From JBGOUV01 sp041477815 (GTDB taxonomy: Bacteria; Acidobacteriota; Terriglobia; Bryobacterales; JACQDG01), in the NCBI GenBank assembly GCA_041477815.1, contig JBGOUV010000055.1, positions 1 to 22,887 on the forward strand: a stretch of DNA of 22,887 bases, given 5' to 3'. The notes below the pieces were generated by a model. The model worked only from the letters and a program-made list of their open reading frames with translations. It was not told the origin of the DNA and did not search any database. Both the position numbers and the translations under genes were made by a program. Positions within the stretch are counted from its first letter, which is position 1, and the number at the start of each line of letters is the position of its first letter. Below are positions 1 to 6,189 of the stretch, piece by piece.

Positions 1-510
1 CCCGCCGCCTACACCGCCGCGGTCATGCCCTTCCGCGCCCCTGGCGAGCTCGAACAGGACCGTATCGCCTACCGTCCCTCCGCCGTCGAAGTGGATTTCT
101 ACGAATACCACCGCTGGGCCGAGCGCCCGGCGTCCACCCTCACCTCCGCCCTGGCCACCCGCCTCCGCGCCCAGCGCCTGTTCTCCACCGTCGGGATCTT
201 CGACGGCAAGGGCAAGCCCGACTACCTGATCCGCGGCCGCGTCGAGCGGTTGGAGGAAGTGGATGGTCCCGATGGGGTGAGCGTGAAGATCGAACTGAGC
301 GCCGAAGCCATCGACGGCAAATCCCTCAAGACGGTGTGGACCGGCGCGGCCTCCCACTCCGGGGCCGTGAGTGAGCACGAGGTGAAGGCCGTGGTTACCG
401 AGATCAGCCGCGGCGTCGATGCCTGCCTTACCCAGCTCACCACCAGCCTGGAAAGCTTCGTCAGAACTCTTCCACCTGCACCCGTTCCCGCATCTGGCGG
501 GTCTCAGTAA
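1..510 (+). CDS. PqiC-like ABC transport auxiliary lipoprotein, 5' truncated by window edge
   Basis: The frame is open from base 1 (reading PAAYTAAVMPF) and stops at 510, so the N-terminus, including any lipoprotein signal, lies outside the window. The ATG at 25 is probably internal. The visible part resembles the ABC_trans_aux/PqiC family: a DRIAYRPS segment, then a VDFYEYHRWAERPA block, then an L-rATRLRAQRLF helix, and beta-rich VKIELSAEAIDG and LKTVWTGAAS stretches. Such proteins are outer-membrane lipoproteins that work with MlaD/PqiB (MCE) ABC systems in lipid traffic between the membranes. The partner ABC and MCE genes would be expected upstream, outside the window. The C-terminus ends in a Pro/Ala/Gly/Ser-rich tail. 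The last 50 bp overlap the 3' end of the convergent sugar kinase gene. Confidence 0.8.
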   Translation, partial: PAAYTAAVMPFRAPGELEQDRIAYRPSAVEVDFYEYHRWAERPASTLTSALATRLRAQRLFSTVGIFDGKGKPDYLIRGRVERLEEVDGPDGVSVKIELSAEAIDGKSLKTVWTGAASHSGAVSEHEVKAVVTEISRGVDACLTQLTTSLESFVRTLPPAPVPASGGSQ

Positions 511-1387
511 AAGAGGCGAAGGAAGTCCCCGGAGTCGCCGCTGCCGCCGTGCCCGCAGCCACGCCCCAGCGCAGCGCCTCGACAAACGGCTCGTTCCGCG
601 ACAGGGCCCACACACAGGTAGCGGCCAAGGCGTCGCCCGCCCCGATAGGACAGGCCTGCCGGATCTCCGGCGCCAGCACGTGGTAGCGGCTGTCGCCCGA
701 CACCCCCAGCGCTCCATCGCTCCCCAGCGACAGGACCACCGTGTCCACCCCCAGGGCGGCGATCTCGCCCACCGCCTCCACCGCCTGATGCCGGGTCAGC
801 AACGACCGGTTCAGCAGCCGCTCCGCCTCCTGGCGGTTGGGCTTCACCATCGTCGGTCGCGCCTGGATTCCCACTCGCAACGCCTCCCCGCCCGCATCCA
901 GCAGCGTCCGAACCCCCTTTTCGCGGGCCATCTCGATGAGCCGGGCATAGAAATCCACGCTCATGCCCGGCGGCAGGCTCCCGCACAACATCAGCCAGCT
1001 CACTCCTTCCAGCTTGTCCCGCGCCGCCGCCTCGATCCGCCGCTCCTCGCCCGCGCTGATCTGCGGACCGGCCTCGTCCAGTTTGATGGTCAGGCCCTGC
1101 TGGTCGCTGATGGTGAGGTTGCGCCGGATGGGATGACGGACGGGAATCAGGCTGACCGGCAAGTGCGACTCCTCGAGCAGCGTGGTCAGCCGCTTACCCG
1201 TAGCTCCGCCGGCCGTCGCCAGCGCCAGCACCTGGCCTCCCAGCGCGTAGATCACGTGGGCGGCGTTGATGCCCTTGCCCCCGGCCTGCTCGAACGAATT
1301 CCGCACGTACACGCGGTCCTCATAGCTGATCCGGTCGGTGACGTACGTACAGTCGATGGCCGGATTTACCGTCAGGGTCAGGATCAT
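461..1387 (-). CDS. PfkB-family sugar kinase (1-phosphofructokinase/LacC-like)
   Basis: This 308-residue protein starts MILTLTVNPAID, the usual opening of the FruK/LacC/PfkB branch of ribokinase-like kinases. The sugar-binding GGKGINAA motif lies near residues 36-43, MLCGSLPPG is in the middle, and the anion-hole/catalytic-base motif PIGAGDALAA (GAGD, Asp as base) is near residues 255-264. It should phosphorylate a phosphorylated hexose with ATP in the cytoplasm. The substrate (fructose-1-P, fructose-6-P or tagatose-6-P) cannot be told from sequence. The ATG overlaps the cysE stop in an ATGA, and AGGAGG lies about 13 nt upstream inside cysE, so the two are translationally coupled. The longer open frame reaching 1966 is only the shadow of cysE. 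Confidence 0.9.
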   Translation of the reverse strand: MILTLTVNPAIDCTYVTDRISYEDRVYVRNSFEQAGGKGINAAHVIYALGGQVLALATAGGATGKRLTTLLEESHLPVSLIPVRHPIRRNLTISDQQGLTIKLDEAGPQISAGEERRIEAAARDKLEGVSWLMLCGSLPPGMSVDFYARLIEMAREKGVRTLLDAGGEALRVGIQARPTMVKPNRQEAERLLNRSLLTRHQAVEAVGEIAALGVDTVVLSLGSDGALGVSGDSRYHVLAPEIRQACPIGAGDALAATCVWALSRNEPFVEALRWGVAAGTAAAATPGTSFASFTETRQMRERVQVEEF

Positions 1388-2046
1388 ACCGACCGCGCCG
1401 CCTCCTGCTGTCGCAGTGCCCGCACCTCCGCTTCCAGTTGCGCGATGCGCTCCTGCAGACCGTTGAGGGCCTGCTCCACCGGGTCGGGAAGTTTGCCGTG
1501 TTCCAGGAGATCCTCGTCCAGCACGCTCACTCCCGCTATGGCCACGATACGCCCGGGCACCCCTACCACGGTCGAGTGCGGCGGCACCGTCTTCACCACC
1601 ACCGAGCCGGCCCCGATCTTGGAGCGGTCCCCGATCGTAATATTTCCGAGCACTTTGGCCCCCGTCCCGATGACCACGTGATTCTCGATGGTCGGATGCC
1701 TCTTGCCCTTGCCCCCGCCCGTTCCGCCCAGGGTCACCCCCTGGTAGAGCAGCACGTCGTCGCCGATTTCGGCCGTCTCGCCGATGACCACCCCCATACC
1801 GTGGTCGATGAAGAACCGGCGGCCGATACGCGCTCCCGGATGAATCTCGATGCCTGTCAGCAGCCGGCTGGTGTGGGATACCAGCCGTGGCAACAAAGGC
1901 ACTCCCCAGACATGCAGTTGGTGGGCCAGCCGGTGCAGCAGGATGGCGTGCAGCCCTGGATAGCACAGCACTACTTCCAGGACGTTATTGGCCGCCGGGT
2001 CTTCTTTGAAGATGATGTCGATTTGTTCCTTGATGGCCCGAAACAT
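1384..2046 (-). CDS. cysE: Serine O-acetyltransferase (CysE/EpsC type)
   Basis: It transfers acetyl from acetyl-CoA to L-serine, the first committed step of cysteine synthesis. The 220-residue product has the short EpsC-like layout: an N-terminal helical part (MFRAIKEQIDIIFKEDPAA, then YPGLHAILLHRLAH), followed by left-handed beta-helix hexapeptide repeats from about residue 60. These carry the hallmark IDHGMGVVIGETAEIGDDV and LYQGVTLGGTG segments, with the catalytic His in DHG. The tail (ERIAQLEAEVRALRQQ) looks like a coiled coil. I chose the ATG at 2046 because GGGAGGGG lies 4 nt upstream; a TTG start at 2076 has no such site. It is first in a two-gene unit with the sugar kinase. A short polycysteine ORF precedes it and probably regulates it. 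Confidence 0.95.
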   Translation of the reverse strand: MFRAIKEQIDIIFKEDPAANNVLEVVLCYPGLHAILLHRLAHQLHVWGVPLLPRLVSHTSRLLTGIEIHPGARIGRRFFIDHGMGVVIGETAEIGDDVLLYQGVTLGGTGGGKGKRHPTIENHVVIGTGAKVLGNITIGDRSKIGAGSVVVKTVPPHSTVVGVPGRIVAIAGVSVLDEDLLEHGKLPDPVEQALNGLQERIAQLEAEVRALRQQEAARSV

Positions 2047-2050
2047 GAAG

Positions 2051-2082
2051 CCCCTCCCTGGTTTAGATGGATACAAAAGGGG
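2051..2082 (-). promoter_or_regulatory. Possible hairpin masking the cysE ribosome-binding site
   Basis: On the minus strand CCCCTTTT (2082-2075) can pair with GGGAGGGG (2058-2051), the cysE Shine-Dalgarno site, across a 16-nt loop, giving four G-C, one A-U and three G-U pairs. The left arm begins 11 nt after the leader ORF stop, so a ribosome finishing or stalled on the leader could alter it. This was drawn by hand and not folded by software. Confidence 0.35.
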
Positions 2083-2093
2083 AACGATGCACT

Positions 2094-2150
2094 CTAGACG
2101 CGCCGACGCCAGGTCGGGCCACTACAGCAGCATTTGAGCTGCAGGAACAT
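2094..2150 (-). CDS. Putative leaderless polycysteine leader peptide upstream of cysE
   Basis: This is an 18-codon ORF, too short for ordinary gene finding, that encodes MFLQLKCCCSGPTWRRRV and ends in TAG. Codons 7-9 are TGC TGC TGT. It has no Shine-Dalgarno site. Instead a perfect TATAAT lies 9 nt before its ATG, so the transcript should begin at or just before the start codon. cysE begins 47 nt after the stop on the same strand. Three consecutive Cys codons are rare by chance, and finding them in front of a cysteine-biosynthesis gene suggests a cysteine-sensing attenuator: ribosomes would stall on the Cys codons when charged tRNA-Cys is scarce. Polycysteine leaderless short ORFs with this role are known from mycobacteria. 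The function here is inference. Confidence 0.72.
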   Translation of the reverse strand: MFLQLKCCCSGPTWRRRV

Positions 2151-2159
2151 GTGGCGAGA

Positions 2160-2168
2160 ATTATACCA
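2160..2168 (-). promoter_or_regulatory. Extended -10 promoter for the leader ORF and cysE
   Basis: On the minus strand the sequence reads ATGGTATAATTCTCGCCACATG: a TGn extension followed by a consensus TATAAT at 2165-2160. The expected transcription start is about 2153, within 3 nt of the leader ATG at 2150. No good -35 is visible, which is usual for extended -10 promoters. Confidence 0.7.
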
Positions 2169-2195
2169 TACCATGGGCCAACGAACCGCGACCGT

Positions 2196-2214
2196 CGCCC
2201 TCGGCCGGCGCCGC
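2196..2214 (+). repeat. 19-bp outer block of the repeat, copy A
   Basis: CGCCCTCGGCCGGCGCCGC is an exact inverted match to 7361-7379. Beside copy B the block touches the 57-bp core directly; here 41 extra bases (2215-2255) intervene. This suggests that the repeat unit is about 76 bp and that copy A carries an insertion, or copy B a deletion. Confidence 0.6.
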
Positions 2215-2255
2215 CGGACCGGGTTGCAGCAGGTAGTCCCTATGGACTCAGCTTC

Positions 2256-2312
2256 TGACCGTTGCGGGCAGGATATTTGAAATCAGCGGGAAGGGAGGGG
2301 GGCCGGTTGGGG
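2256..2312 (+). repeat. 57-bp repeat, copy A (inverted relative to 7304-7360)
   Basis: The 57 bp match the reverse complement of 7304-7360 at 53 of 57 positions without gaps. The core GCAGGATATTTGAAATCAGC is identical in both. The repeat directly follows the 3' end of a broken gene fragment on the minus strand, as copy B does on the plus strand. A further 19-bp block (2196-2214) also matches DNA next to copy B (7361-7379), but here it is separated from the repeat by 41 bp. Confidence 0.85.
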
Positions 2313-2314
2313 AA

Positions 2315-2690
2315 TGAGGACGCGTCTTGCCGCTCTGCTTGTCGTGCCAGGGCTGGTAGCTGGCACAGGGTTCCATCGCCGGGAAGATGCCGGCCAAGCC
2401 CGGAGACTCCCTCGTTGGCGCCGCATCTCGTGTACCTTGTTCTCCTTGCCAAAGCTCCTGGTGCGGCGAATGCACTGCATCGTCAATCCGTTCTCCGCCG
2501 CCACGCACGCGGCGTTCTCCCGTACGGCGTCGCGCAGAGGTTGGGCCAAGCGCGGATCGTCGAAGATCCGAATCCTGCGCGCGTAAAGGTATGCCGTCAT
2601 CCCCGCGGCCTAACCAAGCCCTGGGCCAAGTGCCTTGGACCAGAATGCGGTCGAAGACGGAGATCACCCCCGCGATCCCGCTGGAGGGGT
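2315..2690 (-). pseudogene. Frameshifted N-terminal fragment of an unnamed conserved family
   Basis: On the minus strand three frames together give one continuous conserved protein start. GVISVFDRILVQGT (about 2672-2630) is in one frame. MTAYLYARRIRIFDDPRLAQPLRDAVREN to KVHEMRRQRG is in a second, from the ATG at 2600. After a shift near 2405, SPGLAGIFPAMEPCASYQPWHDKQSGKT is in the third, ending near 2323. I recall this pattern (visible motifs: GVISVFDR, IRIFDDPR, AMEPC, PWHDK) from a multi-copy hypothetical family, without a function I can name. At least two frameshifts and loss of the 3' part make it a pseudogene. The coding similarity stops about 10 bp before the 57-bp repeat. A -10-like TATACT at 2711-2706 may be its old promoter. 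The next stretch of the family is found at 7167-7303. Confidence 0.65.
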
Positions 2691-2739
2691 GCGGCCACGG
2701 CCTATAGTATACAGAGCCCAACCGCCGCCAAGTGCTACA

Positions 2740-3159
2740 ATGCTCGCGTTGCGACTGGCGTTCGCCCTCCTGATTCTCTCCGGTCTGGCCCCGGCCCAGA
2801 GGACGGCGTGGCGCCGCTATCGTCCGGGCCGGGGCGGTCAAAACCCGGCCCGCTTCGAGGCCCTGGATATCGGCTCCACCTTCAACCGCAAGGTCGCCGC
2901 CCTCCAGGCCCTGGAGACGGCCAACCAGCGCTACGCCGTCCCTGTGAAGCAGCGGCTGGACCTGGCCGGAACACCCCGTCCCTTGTTGCGCGAGATCAAC
3001 CGGGAAAGCGGGCGGGCCCTGCTGCGCGCCTCTGTCGAGGAGCTGGGTGAGACGATCGGCAAGAAGCACGGCTTCCGCTGCGGCGAGCAGTTCAACTTCC
3101 CCGGCGGCGGCGACCCCGTCCCGCCGCACGTTGGCGAGCGCGCCAAACCCCTGCGATGA
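2740..3159 (+). CDS. Small secreted protein of unknown function
   Basis: This 139-residue protein opens with a signal peptide (MLALRLAFALLILSGLAPAQ, with likely cleavage after APAQ) and is therefore probably exported. The mature part is basic and helical in the middle (FNRKVAALQALETANQRYAVPVKQRLDLAG, then LLREINRESGRALLRASVEELGETIG) and ends in a Gly/Pro-rich tail with a single Cys. I recognise no domain. The stop overlaps the ATG of the YceH gene (ATGA), so the two are probably co-transcribed. A -10-like TACAAT at 2736-2741 overlaps the ATG at 2740. If that promoter is used, translation would instead begin at the TTG at 2749, giving a shorter but still complete signal peptide. Confidence 0.6.
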   Translation: MLALRLAFALLILSGLAPAQRTAWRRYRPGRGGQNPARFEALDIGSTFNRKVAALQALETANQRYAVPVKQRLDLAGTPRPLLREINRESGRALLRASVEELGETIGKKHGFRCGEQFNFPGGGDPVPPHVGERAKPLR

Positions 3160-3773
3160 GGCTCGATCCTGCAGCGGTCCGGGTGCTGGGCGTCCTCCTC
3201 GAAAAGGAGATGGCCACCCCGGACTACTATCCTCTTTCGTTGAACGCCCTGATTAACGCGTGCAACCAGAAGACCAACCGCCACCCGGTGACGTCGCTCG
3301 GCGAGACCGACGTGGTGGTGGCTTTGGAGGCGCTGGAGGCGCTGGGGTTGGCGCGGCGGGTGACCGGGGAGGGGCGCGTGGTGAAGTACGCCCATCGGGT
3401 CTATGAGGCGCTCGACCTGGGGAACCGGGAGACGGCGGTGCTGGGCGTGCTGCTGTTGCGCGGTCCGCAGACGGCCGGCGAGCTGCGGTCCCGCACCCAG
3501 AGCTGGTATGCCTTCGATGACCTGGAGGCCGTGGAGGCCTGCCTGGCCAGACTCCTGGCGCGCGAGCCCGAGCCCCTGGTGATGCGGCTGGCGCTGCGGC
3601 CGGGGACCAAGGAGCCTCGCTATGCGCAGTTGCTGGGGGAGGCCGGGGAGGTGGTGGAAGCCGTGGAGGCGCCGGACCGGGTAGCGCGTCTGGAGGCTGC
3701 CGTGGAGGCGCTTACCCGGGAGGTGGCCCAACTGCGCGGGCAGTGGGAGGAGTTTCGGAGACAGTTCGAGTAA
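3156..3773 (+). CDS. YceH family protein (DUF480)
   Basis: This 205-residue protein matches the whole length of the DUF480/YceH family. It opens with LDPAAVRVLGVLLEKEMATPDYYPLSLNAL, followed by INACNQKTNRHPV and then VVVALEALEALGLARRV, the first of two winged-helix units. The second unit begins near TAVLGVLLLRGPQTAGELRSRT. The end (VARLEAAVEALTREVAQLRGQWEEFRRQFE) is a coiled coil. The biochemical role of YceH proteins is not established, and the fold suggests DNA or protein binding. The ATG overlaps the preceding stop and has no clear Shine-Dalgarno site, which points to translational coupling with the small secreted protein gene. Confidence 0.92.
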   Translation: MRLDPAAVRVLGVLLEKEMATPDYYPLSLNALINACNQKTNRHPVTSLGETDVVVALEALEALGLARRVTGEGRVVKYAHRVYEALDLGNRETAVLGVLLLRGPQTAGELRSRTQSWYAFDDLEAVEACLARLLAREPEPLVMRLALRPGTKEPRYAQLLGEAGEVVEAVEAPDRVARLEAAVEALTREVAQLRGQWEEFRRQFE

Positions 3774-3916
3774 CCCCGCAATTCACCACCAAGACACCAA
3801 CCGCTCGCACCCCAGCCGCCCGGCGGGCTGGAGGCCGCGCCACGGGGTTCGCTGCTGGCAAGTTTCAGACTAAACCCGTACCACGCTCCGGTCGATAAAG
3901 CCTTTAGGACCTTTGC

Positions 3917-4786
3917 ATGCCAGCCCATCTCAGCTCCGGCGAGGTCGGTGAAAAGAGGCCGTGGGCTCTACGGGCCCTGCCTCCCTTCCCCGCCGTCGCT
4001 CTGCAATTGCTCAGCCTGATCGACAACCCCGATGTGCCCCTCAAGAAGATCGTCGACCTGGTGCGCCTGGACCCGGCCCTCGCGGCGGAACTGCTGCGGG
4101 TGGCCAATTCGGCCCTCTACGGTTTCGTCCAGCGCATCGACACGGTCAGCCACGCGGTGGTGATCCTGGGCAGTGAAAACGTGAAGCGCCTGGCCCTCAC
4201 GGTGGCGCTGAGCAAGTTCGCCAGCGGATTCCTGCGCTATGAGAACCTGCGGTCGTGCTGGGATCACGTGGTCGCCTCGGCCGTGCTGGCCGAACAATTA
4301 GCGGTGGAGCTGAATGTCTCCAAGGACCGCGCCTACACCGCCGCCCTGCTGCACGACATTGGCCGCCTGGCCTTGCTGGCCTCCTACCCGGTCGAGTACG
4401 GCGACATGCTGGTGGTCGCCCGGGAGCAAGACTTCGACCAGCTGGATTGCGAGCGCCAACTATTCGACATCGACCACTGCGCTATCGGCCAGTGGCTGGC
4501 CCACCATTGGAACCTGCCCACCGACTTCTGCGCCGCCATCGCCCAACACCACCACCAGGGCGCGGTCGATGGCGAGCTCACCCCTCTGGTCCGCGGCGCC
4601 TGCCGTCTGGCCGATGCCTTGGGCTTCAGCGCCATCCAAACTCCCTCCCCCTGGACCATCGCCGAGATCCTCAGCGGCCTGTCCCTCAAGGACCCGGAAC
4701 GCACCGCCTCCGACCTCGAGGCCTCGCGGGAGTTCATTCAGCATGCCATCGGGACCATCGACCCCTTCCCTGCCCACCGGCCTTGA
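3917..4786 (+). CDS. HDOD domain signalling protein
   Basis: This 289-residue protein consists almost wholly of one HDOD domain. LPPFPAVALQLLSLIDNPDVPLKKIVDLVRLDPALAAELLRVANSALYG (residues 21-69) is the typical opening, and VILGSENVKRLAL follows near 82. The degenerate HD dyad lies at residues 146-147 (AALLHDIGRLALL), and a later helix carries AIAQHHH. HDOD proteins are non-catalytic relatives of HD hydrolases that act as scaffolds in c-di-GMP, chemotaxis-like and stress signalling. No GGDEF, EAL or receiver domain is fused here. AGGA lies 7 nt before the ATG. The stop codon is one base from the end of the convergent BlaR1-TonB remnant. Confidence 0.9.
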   Translation: MPAHLSSGEVGEKRPWALRALPPFPAVALQLLSLIDNPDVPLKKIVDLVRLDPALAAELLRVANSALYGFVQRIDTVSHAVVILGSENVKRLALTVALSKFASGFLRYENLRSCWDHVVASAVLAEQLAVELNVSKDRAYTAALLHDIGRLALLASYPVEYGDMLVVAREQDFDQLDCERQLFDIDHCAIGQWLAHHWNLPTDFCAAIAQHHHQGAVDGELTPLVRGACRLADALGFSAIQTPSPWTIAEILSGLSLKDPERTASDLEASREFIQHAIGTIDPFPAHRP

Positions 4787-4787
4787 A

Positions 4788-5111
4788 TCAAGGCAGCAGC
4801 GTGAAATTGACGTCAACCTGGGTCAGCACCTCCACCGGATTCCCGTTCAGGAGAGTTGGCTTGTATTCCCACTGTTGACCGCGTCCAGGGCCGCGGGGAT
4901 CAGCAGCGGGTGGCCGCTGATCGCCTGCACGTCAGTCACCCGGCCGTCCTTACCAATACTGGTGGATAGCTTCACGGTCCCCTGAATGCGGCCTGTTCAC
5001 CTTCGGATCCCGCAACCGGAACAGCCCGGCGGCCAGGGCCCCCGCACCCAGCAGCACCGTGGCCTGCGCCCAGTGCGCCCCCAGATTCGCCAGCCACCAC
5101 CGCGCGTTCAT
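4788..5111 (-). pseudogene. Internally deleted BlaR1 (M56)-TonB remnant
   Basis: The ATG at 5111 overlaps the blaI stop (ATGA). The product starts MNARWWLANLGAHWAQATVLLGAGALAAGLFRLRDPKVN, the first membrane helix of an M56/BlaR1 sensor protease. It then jumps, with a change of frame, straight into a TonB C-terminal domain: IQGTVKLSTSIGKDGRVTD, then AISGHPLLIPAALDAV. After a one-base loss near 4870-4877 it continues as QWEYKPTLLNGNPVEVLTQVDVNF and ends LLP-stop at 4788. Intact BlaR1-TonB proteins have several hundred residues between these parts, including the HExxH zinc-protease core; all of that is gone. The remnant cannot sense or cleave. The sequence continues as coding-like DNA right up to the convergent HDOD gene. 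Confidence 0.8.
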
Positions 5112-5482
5112 GGCTTCTTCCCGATCCTCCGGCGCAGGCTCTCCAACTCGGCAGCCGATACCCGCCGGTCTTCCACCAGGTGCACCAACAAAGGCTCAGC
5201 CGAGCCGTTGAATACCCGGTCCACAAACTCCCGCACCATCGCTCGGATCACCTGTCCCTGCGGCCGCGCCGGCCGGTAGACGAAGGCCCGCTCGCCGGCG
5301 GTCTTCTTCAGGTGCTTCTTCTGCTCCAGGATGTTCATCATGGTCATGACCGTGGTGTAGGCGATCCGCCGGCGCTCCCGCAGCGCCTCGTACACGTCCC
5401 GCACCGTGGGCGCCCCCAGCCGCCAGATGACCTTCATGATTTCCAGCTCCTGCTCGGTAAGGGTCGCCCTCCGGGGTCTCAT
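5108..5482 (-). CDS. BlaI/MecI/CopY family transcriptional repressor
   Basis: This 124-residue winged-helix repressor has the BlaI signature: LTEQELEIMKVIWRLGAPTVRDVYEALRERRRIAYTTVMTMMNILEQKKHLKK (helix-turn-helix and wing, residues 8-60), followed by the dimerisation half (FVDRVFNGSAEPLLVHLVEDRRVSAAELESLRRRI). BlaI proteins bind inverted repeats as dimers and are normally inactivated when the partner BlaR1 protease cleaves them. That partner, next in the operon, has lost its protease region here, so the repressor may be constitutively active or answer to another protease. A perfect TACTAA-N4-TTAGTA palindrome touches its start codon and is the likely autoregulatory operator. Confidence 0.92.
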   Translation of the reverse strand: MRPRRATLTEQELEIMKVIWRLGAPTVRDVYEALRERRRIAYTTVMTMMNILEQKKHLKKTAGERAFVYRPARPQGQVIRAMVREFVDRVFNGSAEPLLVHLVEDRRVSAAELESLRRRIGKKP

Positions 5483-5497
5483 ACTAAGAAATTAGTA
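5482..5497 (-). promoter_or_regulatory. Palindromic operator overlapping the blaI promoter and start
   Basis: TACTAAGAAATTAGTA is a perfect 6-bp inverted repeat with a 4-bp spacer. It ends at the first base of the blaI ATG. TACTAA on the minus strand also fits a -10 element placed 9 nt before the ATG, so BlaI bound here would block its own promoter. BlaI operators are dyads containing TAC/GTA half-sites, which fits. Confidence 0.6.
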
Positions 5498-5518
5498 CGA
5501 AGAAGGCAGAATATCCAG

Positions 5519-5544
5519 AGGGAAAAAGTTCTGTTCTTTTCCCT
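5519..5544 (-). terminator. Possible terminator hairpin at the end of the tsaC-like gene
   Basis: AGGGAAAA (5519-5526) and TTTTCCCT (5537-5544) form a perfect 8-bp inverted repeat with a 10-nt loop. It overlaps the stop codon at 5543-5545. Read on the minus strand, the downstream arm is T-rich (CTTTTTCCCT). It lies between the tsaC-like gene and the blaI promoter. Confidence 0.35.
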
Positions 5545-6178
5545 ACCCCTTCAAGCAGTCGGCGATCTCGGCCTGGGTGATCGCCCCCTCGCGGATCACC
5601 CGCCAGTAGGGTGCCGTGATGTCTACGGTGGTGGCCCCCGGTCCGCTGACCTCGCCGCCGTCCAGGATCAGGTCCACCCGGCCCTCCATGAACCCGTAAA
5701 CGTCGATCCCGCTGCGGCACGTGGGCTGGCCCGAGATGTTGGCGCTGGTGGCGATGAGCGGCGTTTCCAGGGAGCCGATGATCTGCTTGGCCACCGGCGA
5801 GTTGGGCTGCCGTACGGCCAGCCGGCCGGTGTTGCCGGTCACCTTGAGCGGCACGCGCGCCGACGCCGGCACGATGAGGGTCAGGGGGCCCGGCCAGAAA
5901 TGTCGTGCCAGGATATAGAAGCGCGAGGACAGATCCCGCCCCAGGTCCTCCGCCATCATGATAGAGTCGACCAGCATGGGGAGTGAGCGGTGGATCTCGC
6001 GCCGCTTGGCCTGGAACACGCGTCCCACCGCGTGCAGGTTGAAAGGGTCGGCGGCCAGCACGTAGAGCGCATCGGTAGGAAAGGCCACGACCTGCCCCCG
6101 CCGCACGGCTTCCGCCGCCAGCGCGATCACACCGCCGTCCGGGTTCTCCCGGTCGATCTCGATCAATTCGGTCGGCAA
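5543..6178 (-). CDS. tsaC: TsaC/YciO/Sua5-family L-threonylcarbamoyladenylate synthase
   Basis: This YrdC-fold enzyme is expected to make threonylcarbamoyl-AMP from threonine, bicarbonate and ATP for t6A modification of ANN-decoding tRNAs. Visible family motifs are VVAFPTDALYVLAADPFN (about residues 30-47), the basic AKRREIHRSLPML segment, FWPGPLTLIVPAS, and TPLIATSANISGQP. The protein is a lone YrdC domain of 211 residues with no Sua5 C-terminal domain. It could instead be a YciO paralogue of unproven activity. I placed the start at the TTG at 6178 because AGGGAGGG lies 5 nt before it. The longer frame starting at 6271 runs back into mutM, whose stop is 12 bp upstream of this TTG, so the two form an operon. 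Confidence 0.82.
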   Translation of the reverse strand: MPTELIEIDRENPDGGVIALAAEAVRRGQVVAFPTDALYVLAADPFNLHAVGRVFQAKRREIHRSLPMLVDSIMMAEDLGRDLSSRFYILARHFWPGPLTLIVPASARVPLKVTGNTGRLAVRQPNSPVAKQIIGSLETPLIATSANISGQPTCRSGIDVYGFMEGRVDLILDGGEVSGPGATTVDITAPYWRVIREGAITQAEIADCLKG

Positions 6179-6189
6179 CCCGACCCTCC

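Noticed and set aside
419..1681. 420-codon plus-strand frame over the sugar kinase and cysE
   Set aside because: It is a shadow frame rich in Arg, Pro and His, with no recognisable domain.
1384..2076. TTG start at 2076 for cysE
   Set aside because: The ATG at 2046 has GGGAGGGG 4 nt upstream and gives the usual family N-terminus.
2248..3129. 293-codon minus-strand frame spanning the fragment and the small secreted protein gene
   Set aside because: Only parts of it (GVISVFDR and AMEPC...WHDK) belong to the broken family; the rest is antisense to the plus-strand gene.
3812..3831. GC-rich inverted repeat CCAGCC...GGCTGG between the YceH and HDOD genes
   Set aside because: The stem needs a bulge and has no T-run, so it is too weak to call a terminator.
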